From contig CBDDCH010000002.1 of assembly GCA_965226215.1 (NCBI GenBank), forward strand, positions 1,798,001-1,862,000: a DNA stretch of 64,000 nucleotides. The letters are read 5' to 3'. This document shows, piece after piece, positions 9,327 to 18,435 of this stretch. The notes under the pieces are model-generated. The model made no database searches. It worked only from the letters and a program-made list of their open reading frames with translations, and had not been told where the DNA came from. This stretch comes from G963668345 sp965226215 (lineage in GTDB: Bacteria > Acidobacteriota > Terriglobia > Bryobacterales > UBA6623). Both the position numbers and the translations under genes were made by a program. Positions within the stretch are counted from its first letter, which is position 1. Every line of letters begins with the position of its first letter.

Positions 9327-11261
9327 ATGCGCGCGGCGCTCATCGTTTTACTGGTCCTGCTCGGCGCCTTCCTGCTGTTTTGGCGGTTGGACGGCGCACT
9401 GCTTTGGCGTGACGAGTGCTCCACCGCGAACTGGGCGCGATTGATGGTCGAGCAGGGGTACTGGGCGCCCAGAGTCCTTGACGGCAGTCAGTTGATCGTC
9501 CAGGCGGCCGACGGGCACGACTTCAATACTCGGCTGACGCCCGCCATGCAGGGCTGGCTGCAGTTTTACGTCGCGGCAGCCTCCTTTAAATTGTTCGGCG
9601 CAAGCACGTGGACCGCTCGACTCCCTTTCGCGCTTGTGGGGGCGATCTGCTTGTTTGTCCTTTACCGCCTCGGCGTCGTCTTGTTCGGATCAGGTTTGCG
9701 CCCGTTTCTCCTGCCTTATCTCGGGCTGCTTTCTGTCTATTTCTTGTCCGCGGCTCGCCAAAGTCGTTATTACGTTCTCGTGGTCTTGGCGGCGTCGCTT
9801 CTCTTTCTGGAATTATGCCGCTATCTTCGGGACCCCTCACTGGCCTGCCGGCGTTCGTTTTACGTTCGGCTGGGCCTGGCGGGACTCTTGCTGTATTTCT
9901 CAAACTACGTGAGTTTCGCCGGAATGTGGGCCTCACTGGCGGTCTTCCTAGTGTTGAGGGGCGACAGACAACTGACCCGCGGATTCTTCCTTCTCTCGGC
10001 TGTCATGGCTCCGATCGTGGCGGCCGACTTCGGGTTGTTCCACTGGGAGTTTGCGAGCCGTTGGCCCCCGCCGGAGCAAAAGCCGCTGGAGGAAATCTAC
10101 CGCCTCGCGCTGATCAACCGCGGCAGAGACTTCTGGCGAATGACGCCGCTCGTCGGGCTGGTCCCGGCAGCGTTCTACTTATTCAAGCGAAAGGTGGGCC
10201 CGGCGCCCCTTAGCGCGAAGCCGGCTATGATCATCGCCGCCATCGTCCCGCTTTCACCTGTCCTGTTTGGCTTCGGCTATGTGGATGTGCGCGAGGCCGA
10301 CCCGACCTTCTTTTGGTTGTTGCTCGTTGCAAGCCTTACCGTACCGGCAACTCTGCTCTACTGTTGGAGAAAGCTTCCCAGCTCAGGGCTGTGGGCGCAG
10401 GCGGCCCTGCTGGCCGGGTTGGTGATCTTGGTCTCGCCTCTACTGGCCATCGCTGTTGGACAGTCGAAAGCGTTCTACCGCCACTACTACCAGGTTCTCC
10501 CGGCCGTCGTCTTGCTTGGGGCGGTTGCTACCGCGGGGCTGGAACGGACGGCCGGCAAGAAGATAGCCTCGGCGATGTTGTTGGGGCTTCTGATTTGGCC
10601 CAACCTGGATTTCAACGTGAATGGATTCGACCATGTCGTCGAAAGGCAGTTTTTCAAAGACCGCTCTTACAACGGGCCGGTTGTGAAGCTCCTGCGGTCC
10701 CGCATTCGCGCAGGCGATGAGCTGGCCGTGTTTCGCAATGTAAAAGGGATGACGCTGTTCTTCTACCTGCCTGAGATTCGTTGGGTAGCGCAACTCGACA
10801 GTGCTAACGCAGGCAACCAGGCGTATCGGGGCCTCTTGCCCGACGATCAATTCGACGACTACGGCGGAGCGGATTGGTATGTCGTATGGGGCGCCGGGGG
10901 AGGAAAACCGCGGGGTCTGACGGATCAGTTCGAGAGAGTCCGGAAATGGACCTACTCTTACAGGCAAAGTTGGTGGGACAAGGGCCTGCCGATCCGGCAA
11001 CGAAACTACGAGGTCTACCGCAGGCGAGCGCCGGCGTCGAGTTTCTCCGGCTCTGGAGAAACCGCCGGGAGGGGTCCTCGAGCCAGGGCGGCCCAGAACA
11101 GCTCCAGCACCGTCATCCACAGACGAAGGGCAACGGCGAGGGTGAAAGCCACGCCTTCCGGCATCAGTCGACTCAGCAGCAGGCCAAAAACGCCGTCCCG
11201 GATTCCCATGCCCGCCGGAGCGACCACGGAAACCATGGCCACCAGCCACGCCAACGCGTAA
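9327..11261 (+). CDS. Membrane glycosyltransferase, GT39/ArnT-like
   Basis: The protein has a hydrophobic N-terminus (MRAALIVLLVLLGAFLLFWR) followed by LLWRDECSTA, where an Asp-Glu pair after the first membrane helix matches the catalytic acidic motif of PMT/ArnT-type transferases. About ten further membrane segments follow up to residue 430 and then a soluble domain. Such enzymes use polyprenyl-phosphate sugars outside the cytoplasmic membrane. The DPM1-like transferase at 11952-12866, which would make such a donor, is convergent next door. The last 80 residues or so are translated from DNA antisense to the neighbouring gene; the recognisable sequence ends near YEVYRRR (about 11030), so the original stop may have been lost. 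Confidence 0.85.
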   Translation: MRAALIVLLVLLGAFLLFWRLDGALLWRDECSTANWARLMVEQGYWAPRVLDGSQLIVQAADGHDFNTRLTPAMQGWLQFYVAAASFKLFGASTWTARLPFALVGAICLFVLYRLGVVLFGSGLRPFLLPYLGLLSVYFLSAARQSRYYVLVVLAASLLFLELCRYLRDPSLACRRSFYVRLGLAGLLLYFSNYVSFAGMWASLAVFLVLRGDRQLTRGFFLLSAVMAPIVAADFGLFHWEFASRWPPPEQKPLEEIYRLALINRGRDFWRMTPLVGLVPAAFYLFKRKVGPAPLSAKPAMIIAAIVPLSPVLFGFGYVDVREADPTFFWLLLVASLTVPATLLYCWRKLPSSGLWAQAALLAGLVILVSPLLAIAVGQSKAFYRHYYQVLPAVVLLGAVATAGLERTAGKKIASAMLLGLLIWPNLDFNVNGFDHVVERQFFKDRSYNGPVVKLLRSRIRAGDELAVFRNVKGMTLFFYLPEIRWVAQLDSANAGNQAYRGLLPDDQFDDYGGADWYVVWGAGGGKPRGLTDQFERVRKWTYSYRQSWWDKGLPIRQRNYEVYRRRAPASSFSGSGETAGRGPRARAAQNSSSTVIHRRRATARVKATPSGISRLSSRPKTPSRIPMPAGATTETMATSHANA

Positions 11262-11959
11262 TAGCTGGCCAGCTCCGGGACCCGGTCGAGCGGGATCACC
11301 ATCACACCTTTTACAAAGACTCCCGCGCCGAGCCCGTGCAGCACCCACACCCCTAGCTGGATCCCCCAGAGCGGAGCAATCGTCGGCCAGGGCACGCTCA
11401 GCCGTTGATAAGGCTGCTTCAAAGCACGAGACAACAGCCGCGTCCAAAGATTCAGGACTCGGGGATGCACCAAGACGGCAGCGGCCAGGGGAATGGCGAC
11501 GAGCAGGATACGCTGAAATCGGGCCAAGTCAGGAAGCAGGGCGTCCAGATTCCACACGGCCGGTCCCAGTGAAGCAAGAATCAGCAGGACCGTTTCGACA
11601 AAGGTTGCGGCCATGCATGCCGCCGCCGGAACACCATAGCGACTTGCCAGGTAGACCCGGCTGACGTATTGCCAGATCGTGCCCGGCACGTAGCGGCTCA
11701 ACTCGGCCCGTCGAACCACCAAGTAAGCGCTGCGAAAGGGAATGGGGTAGCCCAGCCTTTTCAGCAGGGTGGACCAGACGAGCGGGCGCACCGTGAACCA
11801 GCAGGCAGTCAACAGGAAGGAAACAAGGAGGTAGCTTGGGGCCAGCTCCCACTCGGCTTCGCGAACGTGTTGCCAGTTTCGATAGATGACGCGTCCGATG
11901 AAAAAAGCAATGACGAGGGGAAGTAAGACCTTCGCCACGCTCAAGACACGTTTAGTCAA
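11015..11959 (-). CDS. YbhN/UPF0104-like integral membrane protein
   Basis: The protein resembles the membrane domain of lysylphosphatidylglycerol synthases (LPG_synthase_TM). It has about eight membrane helices, and the RYVPGTIWQYVSR segment and the PAGMGIRDG motif near the end are characteristic. I chose TTG 11959 as start because it overlaps the stop of the upstream glycosyltransferase gene (TTGACTAA), suggesting translational coupling; a longer frame reaches 12025. Members of this family paired with GT2 enzymes are thought to act as flippase-like partners in glycan or glycolipid export. That role is inference here. Confidence 0.8.
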   Translation of the reverse strand: MTKRVLSVAKVLLPLVIAFFIGRVIYRNWQHVREAEWELAPSYLLVSFLLTACWFTVRPLVWSTLLKRLGYPIPFRSAYLVVRRAELSRYVPGTIWQYVSRVYLASRYGVPAAACMAATFVETVLLILASLGPAVWNLDALLPDLARFQRILLVAIPLAAAVLVHPRVLNLWTRLLSRALKQPYQRLSVPWPTIAPLWGIQLGVWVLHGLGAGVFVKGVMVIPLDRVPELASYYALAWLVAMVSVVAPAGMGIRDGVFGLLLSRLMPEGVAFTLAVALRLWMTVLELFWAALARGPLPAVSPEPEKLDAGARLR

Positions 11960-12866
11960 GCTGCTCCTCGATGGAGTAGCGGGGGAGCTTGTCCGAGGCC
12001 GGCCGCCGCGCCACGATAATCTCACTGACCCATCCCGCTGCGATCAAAATGATGGCGCCCAGTGCCAATGTCATGGCCAGCAGAACCAACAGGAGAGACG
12101 AGTAGAGCAAGTGAAGACCCAATACCACGGCGGACAGAGTGAGCAGGACCAAGGCCGCTGCGCCGAATCCGTGCGCCGGCCTTTCCCGAAAACGAGTCAC
12201 CAGCACGACGGTGACGAGATCCAACAACCCCTTCAACAGTCGACTGAACCCGTACTTTGAACGGCCGTGCCGGCGGGGGTGGTGCGTGACCTCGATCTCC
12301 CCTACGCGGTGTCCAGCCGCAGCAACCAACACCGGGATAAAGCGGTGCATCTCTCCGTAGAGCTGAAGCGACCGGGCGACATCGCCCCGAAAAGCCTTGA
12401 AGCCGCAATTCACATCATGCAGTGCCAGCCCGGTGAGCCGGCGGGTGGCGAGGTTGAAAATCCGAGAGGCCACGACTTTAGCGATAGAATCACGCCGCTT
12501 CTTCTTCCAGCCGCAAACCAGGTCGTAGCCCTGATCGAGCTGTTCAACAAACCTTGGAATTTCAGCGGGATCATCCTGCAAATCCCCATCCATGGTCAAG
12601 ACAATCTCACCGCGGCTACCAGCCAAACCGGCCATCAAAGCCGCCGTCTTGCCGTAGGGCTTCTTCAGGCGCAAAACGCGAACGCACCCCGGTTCGTGTA
12701 GTTTTTTCAATCGCTTATGGGTCTGGTCCGTACTGCCGTCATCGACGAAAATAAGCTCGTAGGAGGAGCCCAGAACCGTCCGCAGCGAATCAACGAGGGG
12801 ATCCAGACTATCCTGTTCATCCCGAACAGGAATAATGACGGAGATACGGGGCGGGTGTCCGTTCAT
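11952..12866 (-). CDS. GT2 polyprenyl-phosphate glycosyltransferase (DPM1/ArnC-like)
   Basis: The 304-residue protein has a cytoplasmic GT-A domain with ISVIIPVRDEQDSLDPLV, nucleotide-binding FVDDGSTD and the catalytic metal motif MDGDLQDDP, followed by two C-terminal membrane helices (about 215-285). This is the architecture of enzymes that load a sugar onto undecaprenyl phosphate. It forms a two-gene unit with the YbhN-like gene and faces a GT39-type transferase, so the three could form a sugar-donor synthesis, translocation and transfer set. Ends TAA. Confidence 0.88.
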   Translation of the reverse strand: MNGHPPRISVIIPVRDEQDSLDPLVDSLRTVLGSSYELIFVDDGSTDQTHKRLKKLHEPGCVRVLRLKKPYGKTAALMAGLAGSRGEIVLTMDGDLQDDPAEIPRFVEQLDQGYDLVCGWKKKRRDSIAKVVASRIFNLATRRLTGLALHDVNCGFKAFRGDVARSLQLYGEMHRFIPVLVAAAGHRVGEIEVTHHPRRHGRSKYGFSRLLKGLLDLVTVVLVTRFRERPAHGFGAAALVLLTLSAVVLGLHLLYSSLLLVLLAMTLALGAIILIAAGWVSEIIVARRPASDKLPRYSIEEQLD

Positions 12867-12990
12867 GAACGCCCGATCATAACAAAGTTACTGAACTCAG
12901 ACGGTTTGGCCGTCGAAAAGTAGGCTGGAGTGCCGGTTTCGAAGCTTCCATAGCTCGCCCCGAAGCCTTTTTCTGGTAACCGGTTGCCCA

Positions 12991-13019
12991 TTGGCGACCG
13001 TCCTAATCGATGTTAGAAT
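12991..13019 (+). promoter_or_regulatory. Candidate sigma70-type promoter
   Basis: TTGGCG (12991-12996) and TAGAAT (13014-13019) are separated by 17 bp, close to the TTGACA/TATAAT consensus, and lie about 50 bp upstream of ATG 13068. It would drive the first coiled-coil membrane protein gene. The call is by eye only. Confidence 0.5.
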
Positions 13020-13067
13020 AGCTACAATACGGCGGTCGCCTCCCTTTTGGAGTCAGGAAGAGTTCTT

Positions 13068-13997
13068 ATGGCAAACGAAGAAGAAGCCTATGAAGATGAG
13101 ATATTTGAGGACGAACAGTCCCCGTTGCAGTCGAAAATAGTACCGATCGCCGTCCTGGCGGCGCTGGCGGTGCTGATTGGCCTAACCGTCTATCTTTTCC
13201 TAGAGGTCCGCTCGCTCAAGGCCGATCTTGCCGCTCAGACGCAACTACATGAAGAGCAGTTCGCTCAGCTTGAAGGAGCGGTCAACCGGACATCACGCGA
13301 AGTGGACGACAGTGTCCAGGAACTGCGAGGCGCTGTAGCGTCCGCCGAAAAGGACCTGAGTGCAACGGCTCGCAAGGTCGAGCAACGCGTTCTCGGCAGA
13401 ACCCAAGTCCTTGCCAAGAAACTGGACGAGCAAAAAGCGGAGCATCAGTCAGCGCTCACGCTGGTGGACGGCAAAGTGAGCCAACTGAGTCGAGTGGCCG
13501 CCGACACCGACTCCAAGGTGGGATCTCTCACCGGAACCGTGGGAAATGTGCAGCAGGATGTCGCCAAGAACCGGCAAGAGATCGATCAGACCGTCCGCGA
13601 TCTGAAGACGGTGCGGGGCGATCTCGGTGTTCAGAGTGGGCTTATCGCGACGAACGGGAAGGAGCTGAATGCGCTGCGAGAGCTGGGCGGGCGGAACTAC
13701 TACGACTTCGACATCACGAAAGCCAAGCAACCGCAGCGGGTCGGCGCAATCCAAGTCCGGCTGAAAAAGGCCGACCGCAAGCGCAACAAATATACGATCG
13801 AGCTCTGGGCTGACGACAAGCGGATTGAGAAAAAGAACAAGACGCTTCTCGAACCCGTGCAGTTCTACGTCCTTGGGTCACGCATCCCTTATGAAATCGT
13901 CGTCCAGAAGGTCGAGAAGAATCGCATTGTCGGTTACCTGGCGACGCCCAAGGTAGAGGCCCGACGTTCGGCGGCGAATACCACCGGCTCGAGCTAG
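13068..13997 (+). CDS. Membrane-anchored coiled-coil protein, paralogue 1
   Basis: The start at ATG 13068 is preceded by an AGGAAG ribosome-binding site and gives 309 residues. The layout is an acidic N-terminal tail (EEEAYEDEIFEDEQ), one membrane helix (about 25-47, ending LFLEVRSL), a long Gln/Glu/Lys-rich coiled coil (about 50-200), and a C-terminal beta-rich domain containing RVGAIQVRLKKADRKRNKY and KNKTLLEPVQFYV. It is a type II topology with the C-terminal domain in the periplasm. No known family is recognised. The next gene is a paralogue of identical length. Confidence 0.82.
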   Translation: MANEEEAYEDEIFEDEQSPLQSKIVPIAVLAALAVLIGLTVYLFLEVRSLKADLAAQTQLHEEQFAQLEGAVNRTSREVDDSVQELRGAVASAEKDLSATARKVEQRVLGRTQVLAKKLDEQKAEHQSALTLVDGKVSQLSRVAADTDSKVGSLTGTVGNVQQDVAKNRQEIDQTVRDLKTVRGDLGVQSGLIATNGKELNALRELGGRNYYDFDITKAKQPQRVGAIQVRLKKADRKRNKYTIELWADDKRIEKKNKTLLEPVQFYVLGSRIPYEIVVQKVEKNRIVGYLATPKVEARRSAANTTGSS

Positions 13998-14207
13998 AAG
14001 TCATTCTTACCGGCAGGCGCCCGTTGAGCGCAGGGGCTGTGGAGATTCCTTGCACCCGCAGTTATTCTTTGGGGAGCCTTTTAGCAGGCGCCAGGACTTC
14101 TTTGACGGATCCCGCTAGGCCTCGAACGCCGTCCGCTTACGATGGAAACGGTGCCGGAATCAGCCGAAAGTCAACTCTTTCTGCTTTGACGATTTAGGAG
14201 GGGAAGC

Positions 14208-15137
14208 ATGGCTTCGTACGACCCAATACCGGAAATTCCGAAAGAGGAGGGTGCGTCGCTTGACCGCATGCTTGCCATCGTCGTCGTCGCGGTGGTTGCT
14301 TGTTCGGTCGGTGTGAGTATCTATCTGTTCTTGGAAGTCCGATCCGCGCAAGCAGAAATTGCCTCACATTCCGAACAACTCCAAAAGTACGAAGAGCAGT
14401 TCTCACAGCTCGCCGCGACGGAGGGTCGCGTCAACGAAACCCTGCAAAAGAGCGCCCGCGATTTTGCAGGCCGCGTGACCCGGGCCGAAAAGCAAATCTT
14501 GGAAAGCGCCGAGAAGAACCAGCAGCGATTCCTCGGAAGGACCCAGCGACTGGCGAAGGAAATCCAGCAGCAAGGCACCGAGCAAAAAACCGCCATAACA
14601 ACGGTGGATCAAAAGGTTGAGAAACTGAGTACCGAGGCGGAAAAGACACAGGCGCGAGTCGGCTCCCTCGTCAATACGGTCGATGACGTTAGATCGGAGG
14701 TCGAAAAGAACCGGGAAGAACTGCAGAAGACCATCGGCGAGTTGACATCGGTCAAGGGTGACCTAGGTGTGAAAAGCGGCTTGATCGCGACCAACGCCGC
14801 CGAGCTTGAAGCGCTCCAGGAACTGGGACAGCGCAACTACCACGCGTTTGACATCACGAAGAGCCGGCACTCGCAACGGGTGGGATCCATCGATATCAGG
14901 CTTAAGAAAGCCAGCCACAAGCGCAACCACTACACGATGGAGCTTCTGGTCGACGACAAAAAAGTTGAAAAGAAAAACAAGACACTCCTGGAACCTGTGC
15001 AATTCTATGTCGCCGGCGCTCGCATCCCTCACGAGATTGTCGTCAACAAGATCGAGAAAAATCGCATTGTCGGTTATCTTTCTTCGCCCAAGGTTCAGAA
15101 GCGCCGCGGCGCCATGGCGCAGTCCGGGTCCAACTAG
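14208..15137 (+). CDS. Membrane-anchored coiled-coil protein, paralogue 2
   Basis: This is a second 309-residue protein with the same plan as the gene before it: a short acidic tail, a helix ending SIYLFLEVRSAQ, a coiled coil, and a C-terminal domain with near-identical stretches such as KKNKTLLEPVQFYV and EKNRIVGYL. A strong AGGAGGGG site precedes ATG 14208. The C-terminal domain is better conserved between the two than the coiled coil, so it is probably the functional part. The 210-bp gap could hold a separate promoter. The TAG stop is part of a dispersed palindromic repeat. Confidence 0.82.
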   Translation: MASYDPIPEIPKEEGASLDRMLAIVVVAVVACSVGVSIYLFLEVRSAQAEIASHSEQLQKYEEQFSQLAATEGRVNETLQKSARDFAGRVTRAEKQILESAEKNQQRFLGRTQRLAKEIQQQGTEQKTAITTVDQKVEKLSTEAEKTQARVGSLVNTVDDVRSEVEKNREELQKTIGELTSVKGDLGVKSGLIATNAAELEALQELGQRNYHAFDITKSRHSQRVGSIDIRLKKASHKRNHYTMELLVDDKKVEKKNKTLLEPVQFYVAGARIPHEIVVNKIEKNRIVGYLSSPKVQKRRGAMAQSGSN

Positions 15138-15181
15138 CCCGCATTTCTCACCAGCCGACGGTCGAATGCGCGATAGGCCCC
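15134..15181. repeat. Dispersed palindromic repeat, left half
   Basis: The sequence starting CTAGCCCGCATTTCTCACC matches the left arm of the full palindromic element at 51248-51432 and includes the gene's TAG stop. Inner sequence (GACGGTCGAA, then GCGCGATA) also matches. Only the left half is clear here. The remaining gap to 15467 shows nothing else recognisable. Confidence 0.65.
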
Positions 15182-15467
15182 AAAGAACGGGGTCCCGTGC
15201 CCCGCCCCTGTTCCGCTACTGGGCTGGCCTTACATCGCAACGAACTGGAACCGCAGCGCCAGTGACGGGCCAACGGCGTTTGGTGCGCATAAGCGCGTTG
15301 GTCCCTCGCTCGCACTCGCGGTTCAAGTCCCGGAGGCGCGACCGTTGGATTTCGGCTCCCCTCAATCCGAACCGTTCCGCCAAAGCTCAGCTTTTCTCAG
15401 AGACTCTTATTCTGACGTGGAAAATACTGTGCTACAGTTCCCTGCAACCGGAGTTTCCACTTGCCCG

Positions 15468-16325
15468 TTAGTTGAGGGGCAGCGTTGCGGCCCAGATTTT
15501 TCGCTTCGACTTGGGCAACCCCTGGATCGTAACCTCGACTCGATCGCCGAGGCGGTAGACGCCGTGGAGTTCGAGAACGTAGTGGCCCCGCAGGACGGAG
15601 TAGACCAACTCACTGAGCCGTTTCGGCTGCAGCTTCAGCTTCCGCGCCCCGAAGAAAGCTCCTCCCGAGCCGAGCGCCAGGCGGCGGAATAACCCCTTGT
15701 CCGCTCCGCTAACGTACACAGAGAAAATAGAGACGTTGCGCCGGCGCGCCAGACCAAGCACTTCCGCAAGCGAGCTGCGGCTGCGACTCTCAACGCCGGC
15801 CGAAAGCAGAACAACCACCCGGCGTCCCACTGTGTTCTGAAAGCCCTCGTCCAACGTCGCGTAGAGGGCGTCCAAAACACGCGGCTGGTTCCCGTACCGC
15901 ACCTGACGCAGAGCATGGGATAGCAGCTGCTTGCTGGAGGTGAAGTCCTGTATCAAGTCGGCGGAGCTGTGGTAGGAGACCAACGCCATCTGCTCTTTTT
16001 CGCCCAGCCCTTCCACAAACGCCGCGGCCAGCGGGCGGACGACCTCGCCAACCATGCTGGTGTCGACGAGCACCATGGCGTCGACCAGACCTTCCACGAA
16101 GTCGGCGCCGGCGACGCGCAACGTTGTCTGGTCATCGACGACCAGGAAGTTTTGCGGGCGAAGGTCGCGGATGGGCTCGCCCGTTTTCCCGTCGAAAACG
16201 GTGACCAGCATCTTGGTCCGCTGGGCCCCTAGCCAAGGAGCCGTCAGCAGCAGGAAGCCTGTGAGCAACAAGCGTTTGCGAATCACCGGGTTGCGCCTTT
16301 TGGCATCGCAAGAGTCGATGAGCAA
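15468..16325 (-). CDS. Secreted von Willebrand A-domain protein (acidobacterial type)
   Basis: The 285-residue protein has a signal peptide (IRKRLLLTGFLLLTAPWLGA), a short beta domain with DGKTGEPIRDLRPQNFLVVD, and a VWA domain whose metal-site motif is AMVLVDTSMVGE (DxS-type, partly degenerate). The N-terminal phrase about 'LRPQNFLVVDD' followed by VWA is characteristic of the VWFA-related proteins that are expanded in Acidobacteriota. The role is probably extracellular binding or adhesion. It is convergent with the coiled-coil genes and monocistronic. Confidence 0.85.
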   Translation of the reverse strand: MLIDSCDAKRRNPVIRKRLLLTGFLLLTAPWLGAQRTKMLVTVFDGKTGEPIRDLRPQNFLVVDDQTTLRVAGADFVEGLVDAMVLVDTSMVGEVVRPLAAAFVEGLGEKEQMALVSYHSSADLIQDFTSSKQLLSHALRQVRYGNQPRVLDALYATLDEGFQNTVGRRVVVLLSAGVESRSRSSLAEVLGLARRRNVSIFSVYVSGADKGLFRRLALGSGGAFFGARKLKLQPKRLSELVYSVLRGHYVLELHGVYRLGDRVEVTIQGLPKSKRKIWAATLPLN

Positions 16326-16477
16326 CTTGCGCTCCCGGAGACGACTTGATCGTCCATGAGGTCCGCTCGAACCGCCGATCTCCCCACTTCCGTCCAGCTT
16401 AGCGGGTTGACGGCAGCCAGGATGATATCAGATGACGTGTTCTTAGCCCGCATTTCTCACTAGCTGAGGGCGAAGTG

Positions 16478-17891
16478 GAGCTATAACCAGAAGTTGTGGA
16501 TGAGCCTCTGAGGGGAGGCGGCGTATCCTGACGATTGAGGAAGCAACTCAATCGTTTTCTGGAAAGGAACAAGGAGGATACGCCATGAGTCAGTGTGAAG
16601 CTGCTGAGAGCAGCAGTCAAGTCAACCCCCAAGTCATTGATGGAAAGGAACGCTCGCCCTTGGATGAGGTGCTGCGCCAAGGAGCGCGCCAGATGCTCGT
16701 CAAGGCCGTGGAAGCCGAAGTGACCGCCTACATCGAAACGCATCAGCACGAAGTCGACCAGGACGGCCGGCGGCTGGTGGTGCGCAACGGTCACGCCCGC
16801 GAGCGCACCATCGTCAGCGGCGTGGGTCAGCTGAAGATCCAGGCGCCGCGGGTCGACGATCGCCGAGTCGATGAGCAGGGCCGGCGCTTTCGTTTCACTT
16901 CCCAGATCCTGCCGCCGTATCTGCGGCGCACGAAGAGTGTGGAGGAGTTGATCCCCTGGTTGTACCTGAAAGGGATCTCGACGGGCGATTTCAGCGAAGC
17001 GCTGGAGGCCTTGCTGGGGCCCGACGCTCCGGGCCTGTCGGCGACGACGGTGGTGCGTCTCAAAGACGTCTGGCGCCGCGAGTACGAGGCTTGGTCAAAG
17101 CGTGACCTCAGCGGCCAGCGGTTTGTTTACATTTGGGCCGATGGCATCTACTCGAATGTTCGTCTGGACGATGAACGGCAGTGTTTGCTGGTTGTGATGG
17201 GAGCACTCGAAGACGGTCGCAAGCAACTGCTGGCGGTGCACGACGGCTTTAGCGAAAGCGAACTGTCGTGGCAGGAGTTGCTGGAGGACTTGAAACGGCA
17301 GGGGCTCGAGCTGCCGCCGAAGTTGGCGGTGGGCGACGGAGCGATGGGGTTTTGGGCGGCACTGCGGAAAGTCTATCCGGCGACCGGTGAGCAACGCTGC
17401 TGGCTCCACAAGACGGCCAACGTGCTCAATAAGCTGCCGCAGAGCATGCAGGGCAAAGCCAAGCAGGCGCTGCGCGACATCTATCTTGCCGAGAGTCGGC
17501 AGACGGCGGAGGCCGCTCTGGACCGTTTCAAGAACCTATACGAGAAGAAGTTCCCCAAAGCGGTCGAGTGCCTGGAAAAAGACCGCCAAGTGCTGCTGGC
17601 TTTCTACGACTTTCCGGCCGAGCACTGGGGGCACTTGCGGACGACGAACCCGATCGAGTCCACCTTTGCGACGGTCCGTTTGCGGCAGCGACGAACGAAG
17701 GGTTGTGGCAGCCGCGAAGCGTCGTTAACGATGGTCTTCATGCTGGCCCGCCAAGCCGAGCGCCACTGGCGACGCCTGAACGGTTCGGAAGTGATTGTTC
17801 ATGTCTTAGAGGGAAAGGTTTTCAAGGATGGATTGATGGTTCAGGAAAACGCCGCCTGACCTCGCCCATCCACAACATTTGACAATATCTC
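16478..17891 (+). mobile_element. IS256-family insertion sequence, complete with 9-bp duplication
   Basis: The 9-bp target duplication GGCGAAGTG flanks the element at 16469-16477 and 17892-17900. Just inside are imperfect inverted repeats of about 28 bp, left GAGCTATAACCAGAAGTTGT and right GAGATATTGTCAAATGTTGT, both continuing GGATG. The element inserted into a copy of the dispersed palindromic repeat: TAGCCCGCATTTCTCAC lies left at 16444 and CGCGATCAGCCCGC lies right at 17901. Confidence 0.93.
16585..17859 (+). CDS. IS256-family transposase
   Basis: The 424-residue transposase of the Mutator/IS256 type has an N-terminal MLVKAVEAEVTAYIETH region, the first catalytic Asp in FVYIWADGIYSNVRL, the second in AVGDGAMGFWAAL with the C/H element RCWLHKTANVLNKLP, and a third acidic motif in TTNPIESTFATVRLRQRRTK. 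The frame is intact from ATG 16585 to TGA, so the element may be active. Confidence 0.95.
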   Translation: MSQCEAAESSSQVNPQVIDGKERSPLDEVLRQGARQMLVKAVEAEVTAYIETHQHEVDQDGRRLVVRNGHARERTIVSGVGQLKIQAPRVDDRRVDEQGRRFRFTSQILPPYLRRTKSVEELIPWLYLKGISTGDFSEALEALLGPDAPGLSATTVVRLKDVWRREYEAWSKRDLSGQRFVYIWADGIYSNVRLDDERQCLLVVMGALEDGRKQLLAVHDGFSESELSWQELLEDLKRQGLELPPKLAVGDGAMGFWAALRKVYPATGEQRCWLHKTANVLNKLPQSMQGKAKQALRDIYLAESRQTAEAALDRFKNLYEKKFPKAVECLEKDRQVLLAFYDFPAEHWGHLRTTNPIESTFATVRLRQRRTKGCGSREASLTMVFMLARQAERHWRRLNGSEVIVHVLEGKVFKDGLMVQENAA

Positions 17892-17900
17892 GGCGAAGTG

Positions 17901-18435
17901 CGCGATCAGCCCGCAAAACTTTCTGTAAGTGTCTACAACAAAAGGCGTTATAAGGAATTTGGTTTGTTTGGTCATTTTGTTTCTCGGTAGCCGCCCACGG
18001 ACGCGGACGCTGGAACAGCGCCAGGTCCGCGCTACAAGCTGGTCCGATCCGTCTAATTTTACGGATCCGACCGCCCCGCCGTACTCGAAACCAACCTGAA
18101 ACCATTGATTCCCTTCGGGTTACACGAAATTGGGTTTGTTTGGTAATTTTGTTGCCTCGTTGGTTCGCGGCTTCCGACGACCGGTGCTCGAATGGGCCTC
18201 GAATGCTTCGCGTGTACTCAATTACATTGTACCTTGCCGATCCAAGGAGGCCCGGGCGCCAATGAGGCTAAGCTACTTTTAATGAGACACTTAGGCTGCG
18301 TGACATGTGTGGCCCGCATTTCTCGCCACCTGACGGCCGAAGCAGGCCATAGACCCGCCACCTGGTGAGAAAAGTGGGTTAGCCGTTCGAGACGGCATCC
18401 GCGAAGCCGTCCGGCGTCTCTATCAGCTTGCGCAG
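17901..18435. repeat. Intergenic repeats: direct repeat pair and a palindromic element
   Basis: Two related stretches, GGAATTTGGTTTGTTTGGTC (17954) and GAAATTGGGTTTGTTTGGTA (18127), form an imperfect direct repeat, both followed by ATTTTGTT. At 18311-18384 is a compact copy of the dispersed palindrome: GGCCCGCATTTCTCGCCACC at the left and GGTGAGAAAAGTGGGTTAGCC at the right, about 74 bp in all. No gene is recognised. The palindrome may act as a terminator for the anmK gene. Confidence 0.6.
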
